A stretch of 38,977 nucleotides of DNA from IMG/VR virus record IMGVR_UViG_3300048672_000648, positions 1 through 38,977 of that record; one strand, written 5' to 3'. Origin of the DNA: a virus. Of the stretch, positions 33,560-38,977 are shown one piece after another (within the stretch, counting starts at the first letter, position 1; each line of letters opens with the position of its first letter). The notes under the pieces were generated by a model, which was not told the DNA's origin, ran no database searches, and saw only the letters and a list, made by a program, of their open reading frames with translations. The translations under genes were made by a program, and so were the position numbers.

Positions 33560-33615
33560 AAAAAATGTGAGTTACTCATATTACGCATTCATCATACGCT
33601 AAACTTTCACTCACA
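33560..33615 (-). terminator. probable terminator with long closing stem
   Basis: On the minus strand TGTGAGT (33609-33615) pairs with ACTCACA (33566-33572) and the stem is followed directly by six Ts (33565-33560). Inside is a second hairpin GCGTAT/ATGCGT. It ends the structured region upstream of the small membrane genes. Confidence 0.6.
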
Positions 33616-33935
33616 CAATTAACTAACTAATAATAAACATTATGAAGTTTATTGAAGTTGTGATAGGGGTCGAACCTACATTCTCCCAACACCAGGTTGG
33701 GCATCCTACCCTTAGAAGACACAACCTATTCCAGTTTAGATGGGTTCTCATCCCTCTACAGACAAACGCACGGTTTTATCTAAACTACGACTACCTGGCT
33801 AATTTTCGAGATTAGATTGCTTATATAGGACACATAAGGTATTTACGATATTATACGAACAGGTTAATGTAGGCGATGCTCACTATTTTTAATAGCTTCT
33901 CTTCCTACTATGCATTATTGATGGTTATGCTTCCA
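33616..33935 (-). other. non-coding, structure-rich region holding a tRNA-like gene
   Basis: With the terminator, this makes about 415 bases (33521-33935) with no convincing ORF. Besides the tRNA at 33656-33726, the minus strand can form AGTTTAGAT/ATCTAAACT (33734-33787), a perfect 9-bp closing stem, CTAAT-CTCGAAA-ATTAG near 33810-33830, which resembles an anticodon arm, and GTAGG/CCTAC enclosing CTATT/AATAG near 33870-33910. Base composition is less AT-rich than the genes. It may hold decayed tRNAs or a processed structural RNA. Confidence 0.5.
33656..33726 (-). tRNA. tRNA, probably Pro(UGG), with unusual anticodon loop
   Basis: Acceptor GGTTGTG/CACAACT (one G-U), D-arm with TTCT/AGGA and the loop GGs, anticodon stem CCCAA/TTGGG, and T-arm GTAGG TTCGACC CCTAT are all in place over 71 nt. 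The 7-nt anticodon loop is CCTGGTG, which gives anticodon UGG with C instead of U at position 33 and U at 37. A shifted reading would give GGU (Thr) with a normal U33 but would break the stem. Identity is therefore uncertain. Confidence 0.75.
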
Positions 33936-34257
33936 CTAATCACAACCACAATTATCATCTTCAGGATTACCATTATGATTTAATGGTTCTTGTGTCGTAT
34001 AATAATTAATTTCTGGTTTTTTTAAAGTATCTACTTCATCATGTATAAAAGGAATTTTACTTCTTTTTTTTAACAATTTTATATGTAGATTCTTTATAAT
34101 ACCAGTTATTGTGTGGTTTTTTAATGTATTTAAGTTTTTGTTCTTTAGTTAATAAAGTTTCTTTAGAAAATGTAGAAACATCTTCAGATTTACAATACCA
34201 ACCAATACCAACAAAAATTAAAAGTAATGTTAAAATCCAATATTTTACATTTTCCAT
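33936..34257 (-). pseudogene. small membrane protein, frame broken at an A8 run
   Basis: The first frame starts at 34257 with a membrane helix (VKYWILTLLLIFVGIGWYC) and stops at 34057 after YKIVKKKK. Removing one base at the 8-T run 34064-34071 continues as KRSKIPFIHDEVDTLKKPEI and ends DDNCGCD at 33936. The second part has no start codon of its own and good codon use, so I read both as one gene of about 106 aa with an indel or shifty site. Confidence 0.6.
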
Positions 34258-35198
34258 AATTTCAAATATTCTGAATTAGGTTTTTTAATTGCTAAATATA
34301 ACAATAATAAAACAGTTAATTGAACAATTAAAGGAAATATAAATGTAAATTTATAAAATAAAGAAGTAATAAATAACACAATAATAGATATAATTAAGCT
34401 AACATTTTGTGAACTTGCTTCATTTGTGTGAATATATCTAATTTCAGATTTATCTCTTTCTTTTTCCCAATTAATGTTTTTAAGAAAGTAGTTATATTTT
34501 CTAATATCTGAATAAGCACCACCCCAAGAATAAACTTCTGTAAATACATCTTTTTCAGATATATCTCTAGAATCATCATTATCGCGATAAAATAATGTAC
34601 AACAAGTATTTTTTTTATTACCGTTAAATGATTCTCTTGGAGCCATGATAAACCAGTTAGCATAACCTGTTTTAATTTTAGATTTTATAACAGTTTTTTC
34701 TTCTGAAACTATTTTTTCTTCAATTTTATAATTTTTTTCTATATCTAAATCATAAAATTTATATTCTGAAGGTTTGTCTAAAGGTTCTCCATAATAATAA
34801 ATTCTTGTTTCTTTAGTTTTAGCAGGAATTACAACATCTGAAGAATTATCATCAATAAATGCTTGAATAATTTCAGGTAAATCTTTAAATGGAGCACCAT
34901 CATAATTTATAACTTTAGAAATAACTAAATCATATTCATTACATAATTTTTTAATTTCAGAACCTAAATAAGCAGGTTTTCCAAATAATTGTGCAATTAC
35001 AGTTTTAGAATTTTTAACATGTGCTTCACCTTCAACTTTAGAAAGATAATTATCAAAACCAATTTCTTTAAGAATTTTTGTATTTTCTTTTGGTTTATCT
35101 AATAATAATAAAACACCATCATCGTTTTTATTTAAAAAAGCAATGTCTTCTTTAATAGCACTCTTTGCTAATAAAGAACTGTTTTTATTTACATTCAT
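34245..35198 (-). CDS. membrane-anchored hypothetical protein (317 aa)
   Basis: Residues 1-250 are soluble (for example IYYYGEPLDKPSEYKFYDLD); two helices near the C-terminus (NVSLIISIIVLFITSLFYKF and the following FPLIVQLTVLLLLYLAI) anchor it. It is followed by a 13-base overlap with the next gene. A phage-encoded membrane-associated protein of unknown role; it sits with several other membrane proteins at 33123-38273. Confidence 0.75.
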   Translation of the reverse strand: MNVNKNSSLLAKSAIKEDIAFLNKNDDGVLLLLDKPKENTKILKEIGFDNYLSKVEGEAHVKNSKTVIAQLFGKPAYLGSEIKKLCNEYDLVISKVINYDGAPFKDLPEIIQAFIDDNSSDVVIPAKTKETRIYYYGEPLDKPSEYKFYDLDIEKNYKIEEKIVSEEKTVIKSKIKTGYANWFIMAPRESFNGNKKNTCCTLFYRDNDDSRDISEKDVFTEVYSWGGAYSDIRKYNYFLKNINWEKERDKSEIRYIHTNEASSQNVSLIISIIVLFITSLFYKFTFIFPLIVQLTVLLLLYLAIKKPNSEYLKLWKM

Positions 35199-35199
35199 A

Positions 35200-35916
35200 C
35201 TATTTTAAAGTTTTACCAAATTCTACTAAATTTTTTAAAGCACCAAATTCTGGATTAAAGAATCCTGTCATCATAGCTTCAAAATGAATTAAACTAAAAT
35301 AACCTAATATTAAAGAACTCGCTCCTAAAATAAATATAGGTAAAATGTTTACACTTTTACTAGAACCAGTTTCATCTTTATCAGTTTTATATGTTTCATA
35401 AGATCTCCAAAATCTAAATACAGCAAAGAAAAATAATAATTCACCTACTAAATAACACCATGACCATACTTGTTGTTGTCTAACTAATAAATTCCAAGTG
35501 TATGTTGATACTTTTTTAATCTGATTATATAATTCTTGTATTGTAAGCTTGGCATCAGGATATAGAGATTTAACATCACCATATAATGTAGATACACCAT
35601 TTTTAGTATCACCATATACAGTTCCAATACCATTAGAAGTTGTTGATAAAAATCCTGGTTTAATTGTATCTGATTTACTAAATGTTGGTTTAGTTACATT
35701 TAAAGAACTAACTTGATTTAAATTCAAGTTTTTATTTGTTAAAGATAATTCTTGTTTCAAATCATTTACTTGATTTAAAGTTGTTTTTGTTTCATTTAAA
35801 GTTGAACTCACTTCTTTTAAACCGTTTTGAATTTTTTCATTTACAGTTTGTTGTTTATTAGCAAAGCTAATTGTTGTTGACAACATTAATGCTGCTATTA
35901 AAATCATTTTTTTCAT
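35200..35916 (-). CDS. exported coiled-coil membrane protein (238 aa)
   Basis: Cleavable signal peptide MKKMILIAALMLSTTISFA, then a long Asn/Thr/Leu coiled coil (residues ~25-75), a Gly/Thr-rich linker, and two membrane helices (near 150-168 and 195-212). The layout resembles envelope-spanning proteins. Lysis or host-surface modification is possible but not shown. One base separates it from the downstream gene. Confidence 0.75.
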   Translation of the reverse strand: MKKMILIAALMLSTTISFANKQQTVNEKIQNGLKEVSSTLNETKTTLNQVNDLKQELSLTNKNLNLNQVSSLNVTKPTFSKSDTIKPGFLSTTSNGIGTVYGDTKNGVSTLYGDVKSLYPDAKLTIQELYNQIKKVSTYTWNLLVRQQQVWSWCYLVGELLFFFAVFRFWRSYETYKTDKDETGSSKSVNILPIFILGASSLILGYFSLIHFEAMMTGFFNPEFGALKNLVEFGKTLK

Positions 35917-35921
35917 AATGT

Positions 35922-36281
35922 TTAATTTAAATTTAAGTTATTTTTAATTTTTTGTGTAATTTGAACCATTATTGGTGTTTTTGATGATAAATTCCATATG
36001 CAATTGAAATACGATTTATATTCTTTAGAATATCCATAATTATCTGTTTGTGCCCATAAAAAACCTAATGTTATTGATTCCATAGTATTTGGTTTAAATG
36101 TTTTTAATTTATAAAAACAAAATTTAAATTCCCAAATAGATACAAATACTGTATATATTATAAACCATATTAATGTAGGAATTCCCCAAATAAATGTTAA
36201 TAATATTGCTAATATTATTTGTGATAAAATTTTAATACTTAATAATAAGTATTTAAAAAATGGACCTAATATGTATTTCAT
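35922..36281 (-). CDS. membrane protein (119 aa)
   Basis: N-terminal double hydrophobic stretch (LLLSIKILSQIILAILLTFI and IPTLIWFIIYTVFVSIW), then a Cys/Phe-containing soluble tail ending in KIKNNLNLN. Overlaps the next upstream gene by 4 bases (ATGA). Not recognised. Confidence 0.65.
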   Translation of the reverse strand: MKYILGPFFKYLLLSIKILSQIILAILLTFIWGIPTLIWFIIYTVFVSIWEFKFCFYKLKTFKPNTMESITLGFLWAQTDNYGYSKEYKSYFNCIWNLSSKTPIMVQITQKIKNNLNLN

Positions 36282-36520
36282 AATAAACGTTTTTTAAGTA
36301 ATTTATCTAATTTTTTAAAAACATTAGTATTTATATCTAATATTGCACAAATAATTAATAATATAATTAAATGTAACATATAAAAAAGAATTATATCGTC
36401 TTTATTTGATTTTTTACTAATTATAAATTTATTATACATCCACATTTCAAAATTTATAAATCCACAAATTAATAATATTCCTAATAAAAAGAATATTATT
36501 GTATAACCTGTTATTTTCAT
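36278..36520 (-). CDS. membrane protein (80 aa)
   Basis: Two helices: TIIFFLLGILLICGFINF (residues 7-24) and LFYMLHLIILLIICAIL near 45-61, with a basic C-terminus. Coupled to both neighbours by 4-base overlaps. Unknown role. Confidence 0.65.
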   Translation of the reverse strand: MKITGYTIIFFLLGILLICGFINFEMWMYNKFIISKKSNKDDIILFYMLHLIILLIICAILDINTNVFKKLDKLLKKRLL

Positions 36521-36738
36521 GATATTTTTTTGTTTAAAAATTTAGATATTTCTCTTTTATGATAGTCAATATAAATACTAAGTAAAATAATTAAAACTAT
36601 ACTTGATACTGTAAGAAAAAACCATGATAAAAGCACAAAAGGTTTAGGATCAACATCACCAAAATGAATTATTGCAAATATATCAATATAAATTAATAAT
36701 CCTAATAATATTATATATAATAAATGTTTTACTTTCAT
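36517..36738 (-). CDS. membrane protein (73 aa)
   Basis: Two helices: HLLYIILLGLLIYIDIFAII and FVLLSWFFLTVSSIVLIILL, with a short acidic loop DVDPKP between and a basic tail. Size and topology fit a small phage membrane effector such as a holin or exclusion protein, but there is no supporting neighbour. Confidence 0.65.
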   Translation of the reverse strand: MKVKHLLYIILLGLLIYIDIFAIIHFGDVDPKPFVLLSWFFLTVSSIVLIILLSIYIDYHKREISKFLNKKIS

Positions 36739-36998
36739 TGTTTTAGTTTTTTATTGTTATAAAAATATATAGTATCAATATATTCACGATGTATTCTTCC
36801 TAAAAGATAAAAATCAATATCATAATTTTCGTTACGATTTTGATTTATACAAACAATAATTGCACGTACAGAATCAGGTTTTAAATAAACAATATCACCT
36901 TCTTTATAAGTATGAAATTGTTCTTTAGTTTTTTTACATTTTTCTTTACATGAAAATAGTAAAAAAGATAATAATAAGATTGTTAATAATTTTTTCAT
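36735..36998 (-). CDS. lipoprotein (87 aa)
   Basis: MKKLLTILLLSFLLFSCKE is a typical lipoprotein signal with lipobox LFSC. The mature part is small and charged with two more Cys right after the lipid site (KEKCKK). Then a beta-rich segment (EGDIVYLKPDSVRAIIVC). Likely exported to the envelope. Overlaps the following gene by 4 bases. Confidence 0.78.
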   Translation of the reverse strand: MKKLLTILLLSFLLFSCKEKCKKTKEQFHTYKEGDIVYLKPDSVRAIIVCINQNRNENYDIDFYLLGRIHREYIDTIYFYNNKKLKQ

Positions 36999-37020
36999 AA
37001 TTATTTAATTTAAGTTAGTT

Positions 37021-37160
37021 AATTAACGATAAGGAGGGTTAGGAAAGATTCATTCACATCTAACCCTCGATAATATCGTCACTACAATAGATAATTAAGC
37101 CTCTATATAAAGCTAAAAACTAGTCATTGGGACTTAACCAGGTAGTTACCAAATACGTAG
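37021..37160 (-). other. structured intergenic RNA region
   Basis: A perfect 9-bp stem GAGGGTTAG/CTAACCCTC is flanked by CGATA/TATCG pairs at 37026-37080. Further along the minus transcript upstream, a GGTA-AC-TACC hairpin lies near 37139-37148. The composition is less AT-rich than the genes. A 10-nt string, ATTGTAGTGA, is shared with the nrdJ leader element. No tRNA signature. Possibly an mRNA processing or regulatory element. Confidence 0.45.
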
Positions 37161-37161
37161 T

Positions 37162-37506
37162 TTATTTTAATTTTTTAAATTCTTCATAAAGATAATCTAC
37201 TGGATGTGATTCCCACCAACTTGATTGTAAAATAGGATGAAATTCATAATCTAATTTATTGTTAAAATTTGGTAATTCTCCTAAAGTTAACATTTCTTGT
37301 TGTAAATATGTCATACAAAATTCAAACCAATGAATATTAAATTCATTTACAGGTTTATCTTCTCCCATATGTTGATCTCCAACCCATTGTTCACCTTCTA
37401 TAAAGCCATTATCTTCTGCTGGATATATTACATATTCAGGAAATAATACTTTGCACATTTCTAATAATTTAGATTTATGTTCTTCTGTTAATTCAATTGA
37501 TTTCAT
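37162..37506 (-). CDS. conserved phage protein (114 aa)
   Basis: Starts MKSIELTEEHKSKLLEMCKVLFPEY. It has a Trp/His-rich middle (FNIHWFEFCMTYLQQEM) and a C-terminal segment ILQSSWWESHPVDYLYEEFK. I recognise this kind of protein from Bacteroidota phages but not its function. Overlaps the upstream gene by 4 bases (ATGA). Confidence 0.75.
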   Translation of the reverse strand: MKSIELTEEHKSKLLEMCKVLFPEYVIYPAEDNGFIEGEQWVGDQHMGEDKPVNEFNIHWFEFCMTYLQQEMLTLGELPNFNNKLDYEFHPILQSSWWESHPVDYLYEEFKKLK

Positions 37507-37775
37507 TTTAATTGAAGTTTATTAAAATTAGTTTTTAATCTTTTTAAATTAATTTCAGCTTCCATTAATTTAATTTCATCATTTTTAATTTGATTTTCAG
37601 TCATATCGATTAATTCTTGTTTCATTTCATCTAGAATTAATAATCTTTGATGTTCATCATAATTATCAAATACAAATTTTGCAAGTCTTTTAGCTTCCAT
37701 TGTAGCTAATTTACTTGTACCAGGTATATATCTTACAAATACATAAGATATATACCGTTTAAAGCGACGTAACAT
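37503..37775 (-). CDS. small coiled-coil protein (90 aa)
   Basis: Basic N-terminus (LRRFKRYISYVFVRYIPG), then a long amphipathic helix with heptad-like Leu/Ile spacing (residues 40-88), so a coiled coil is likely. No other motif. Coupled to the following gene. Confidence 0.7.
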   Translation of the reverse strand: MLRRFKRYISYVFVRYIPGTSKLATMEAKRLAKFVFDNYDEHQRLLILDEMKQELIDMTENQIKNDEIKLMEAEINLKRLKTNFNKLQLK

Positions 37776-37783
37776 AATTAAAA

Positions 37784-37960
37784 TTATTTACCAACTTGAA
37801 CTTTCAAGTTGAATGATTTACGACGATTACCAACAACAGCATCAGCTAAATAAGCTTGAAGTTGTTCTTGTGAATTAAATTTTACTTCTTTTTTAAAGAA
37901 TTTAGGTTTTTTACTGTTACTATTATTCGCAGTAATTTTTGGTGTATTTTGTGCACTCAT
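37784..37960 (-). CDS. small basic protein (58 aa)
   Basis: Begins MSAQNTPKITANNSNSKKPK, a disordered basic leader, then FFKKEVKFNSQEQLQAYLAD and the end SFNLKVQVGK. Codon use is rather regular, with GCT, CGT and GGT, which in this genome suggests an abundant protein. A nucleic-acid-binding role fits the charge. Nine bases separate it from the downstream gene. Confidence 0.7.
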   Translation of the reverse strand: MSAQNTPKITANNSNSKKPKFFKKEVKFNSQEQLQAYLADAVVGNRRKSFNLKVQVGK

Positions 37961-37991
37961 AATGTTTTTAATTTAGTTAATTTTAATGTTT

Positions 37992-38273
37992 TTAAATCCA
38001 ATAATCGTCATTATCATAATCTGAATAATAACCTATTGTAATTTTTATTTTTGTGTCTACTAAAGTTCCAAATATAAATTTTTCATATTTATATATCCTA
38101 ACTGAATCTTTATGCTTAAAATATTTGTTTACTACTTTAGTCTTAATTAAAGGATTTTGTGTATCTTTTAATATATCTAAAAGAGTTGTTTTTGTTTCAG
38201 TATGTTTAAATCTTACTATTATGTAAAACAACCATACTAAAAATAATGTTAAAGGAATTATTATAATTTCCAT
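37992..38273 (-). CDS. single-pass membrane protein (93 aa)
   Basis: N-terminal helix IIIPLTLFLVWLFYIIVRF anchors a soluble domain ending in TIGYYSDYDNDDYWI. Type of anchor and charge suggest a C-in protein. Not recognised. Confidence 0.65.
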   Translation of the reverse strand: MEIIIIPLTLFLVWLFYIIVRFKHTETKTTLLDILKDTQNPLIKTKVVNKYFKHKDSVRIYKYEKFIFGTLVDTKIKITIGYYSDYDNDDYWI

Positions 38274-38291
38274 AATGTTTTAATGTTTTTT

Positions 38292-38393
38292 TTAATAAAA
38301 TATGCAGAACCAAGACTTATTATAGCTGCTTTCTTCCCGAACAATTGTTAACTGTGTTCTTGTTGGATATATTTTATATATTGTTGATTTGTT
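38292..38393 (-). other. open frame or RNA structure directly after a stop codon
   Basis: In the same frame as the 38394 gene, a 33-codon open stretch (…YKIYPTRTQLTIVREESSYN…) follows its TAA with no ATG of its own. The DNA is less AT-rich here and can also form hairpins (GAACA/TGTTC and GCAG/CTGC). It could be a read-through tail, a decayed gene end or a regulatory RNA. I cannot choose between them. Confidence 0.3.
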
Positions 38394-38552
38394 TTATTTA
38401 ATTTTTTCTAATATATAATCAGAATGTTCATTATTTTTACCTAATATAGTAATAGATTTTACTATATATCCTTCTTTAAGTTTTTCATTTAATTCCTTTA
38501 AATAAGTTTTATTAAATTCCCATGAATATACTCTAATTACTATTTGATTCAT
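38394..38552 (-). CDS. small hypothetical protein (52 aa)
   Basis: Starts MNQIVIRVYSWEFNKTYLKE, an alpha/beta-like short fold, and ends HSDYILEKIK. It overlaps the end of the upstream gene by 20 bases. The lack of a gap and good codon use support it. Confidence 0.6.
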   Translation of the reverse strand: MNQIVIRVYSWEFNKTYLKELNEKLKEGYIVKSITILGKNNEHSDYILEKIK

Positions 38553-38880
38553 TTTGTAATTTTTTTAAAATTTTCATACCAATATGTTGTGGTTCAATTT
38601 TTTTTACTTTTGAAACTTCAGTCCATGATTTTGACGATTCATATCTAAAATCATTTAATACAAAGTTCCAATAAAGATTCCAAAGATAACTAAAATATGG
38701 TTGTGTTAATTGACCATGTTTATTGTATCTATTTTTAACTCTTGAAAATTCATCTTGTTGTACAAGACGTAAATGTTTAAAGATTTCTTGTGATTCAATA
38801 GCTTTAATCATTGACATCACTTTTGTTCCTTTATATCCAGCTTTTTCAAGTTGAGATATAGATGATTGTTGTTTTTTCAT
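38533..38880 (-). CDS. hypothetical helical protein (115 aa)
   Basis: Soluble, basic, with helix-forming segments (SQLEKAGYKGTKVMSMIKAI, PYFSYLWNLYWNFVLNDF). The N-terminal part could be a helix-turn-helix-like DNA-binding region, but that is only a guess from spacing. It lies 13 bases after the upstream partial gene. Confidence 0.65.
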   Translation of the reverse strand: MKKQQSSISQLEKAGYKGTKVMSMIKAIESQEIFKHLRLVQQDEFSRVKNRYNKHGQLTQPYFSYLWNLYWNFVLNDFRYESSKSWTEVSKVKKIEPQHIGMKILKKLQNESNSN

Positions 38881-38893
38881 AATGTTGTTAGTT

Positions 38894-38977
38894 TTAGTTA
38901 AGTTTTTTATAAGTTTTATGTATATAATTACTAAAATCTTGAAAGTTTGCTTGAATTAATCCAGCATTATTGTAAGA
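38894..38977 (-). CDS. C-terminal end of an unknown protein, start outside window
   Basis: The last 27 codons (SYNNAGLIQANFQDFSNYIH and a Lys-rich end) before TAA at 38894. Only the end of the gene is in the window, so no function can be given. Confidence 0.5.
   Translation of the reverse strand, partial: SYNNAGLIQANFQDFSNYIHKTYKKLN

Noticed and set aside
34394-34663. Minus-strand 89-aa frame inside the 34245 gene
   Set aside because: It overlaps a longer, better-supported gene in another frame and has no recognisable features.
36278-36738. Holin genes
   Set aside because: Size and two-helix topology would fit, but there is no endolysin or other lysis gene nearby, so I leave them as membrane proteins.
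1-38977. Stop-codon reassignment (TAG or TGA) as in some gut phages
   Set aside because: All three stops end genes at expected places and no long frame is broken by in-frame TAG or TGA.
1-38977. CRISPR array or insertion sequence
   Set aside because: I saw no regularly spaced repeats and no transposase-like gene or terminal inverted repeats.

Overview
The window looks like the replication and accessory region of a tailed phage of Bacteroidota. It is very AT-rich, and essentially every convincing gene lies on the minus strand, so read gene order from high to low coordinates. Genes are tightly packed, with many ATGA/TAATG overlaps. Many of the small proteins are of types common in Bacteroidota phages. 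TAA, TGA and TAG all behave as stops, so I see no code change. There are no virion, terminase or lysis genes I can recognise.

Layout along the transcript. (1) 38977-33052: small proteins, many with membrane segments or signal peptides, separated by structured non-coding islands and one tRNA-like gene. (2) 33033-30222: conserved phage hypotheticals. (3) 30137-27246: a family B DNA polymerase split by a 1,005-nt group I intron that carries a GIY-YIG endonuclease. (4) 27242-24360: small proteins, a lipoprotein, a DnaJ-type zinc finger protein and a gamma-glutamylcyclotransferase-like protein. (5) 24356-18477: a replication block. It holds a DnaB-type helicase split inside its Walker A motif by a 2.5-kb group I intron containing four ORFs, then a RecA-like ATPase, a possible single-strand-binding protein and an odd tRNA-like gene. 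(6) 18444-8950: a TOPRIM primase, then a set of peptide-bond chemistry genes: a degenerate cyclotransferase, two class I glutamine amidotransferases (C26), an ATP-grasp ligase, a phiEco32-type COOH-NH2 ligase, a class II glutamine amidotransferase and an Amidoligase_2 protein. (7) 8946-6250: RusA-like resolvase, RecB-like nuclease, dUTPase. (8) 6025-1: adenosylcobalamin-type ribonucleotide reductase with a structured leader, SF2 helicase, MazG-like protein, small unknowns and homing-endonuclease-like genes.

How it works together: NrdJ, dUTPase and MazG-like proteins would shape the nucleotide pool. Helicase, primase, polymerase B and the RecA-like ATPase would replicate and recombine DNA. The amidoligase block looks like a phage pathway that makes or attaches gamma-glutamyl or isopeptide-linked groups; its target is unknown.

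The most notable results come from reading the sequence directly. Two split replication genes have splice sites supported by P1 and P10 pairings and by restored catalytic motifs. The helicase intron is unusually large and holds four ordinary-looking phage ORFs. The amidoligase cluster is large, with partly degenerate members. Two genes appear broken at A-homopolymers and rejoin with a single-base shift.
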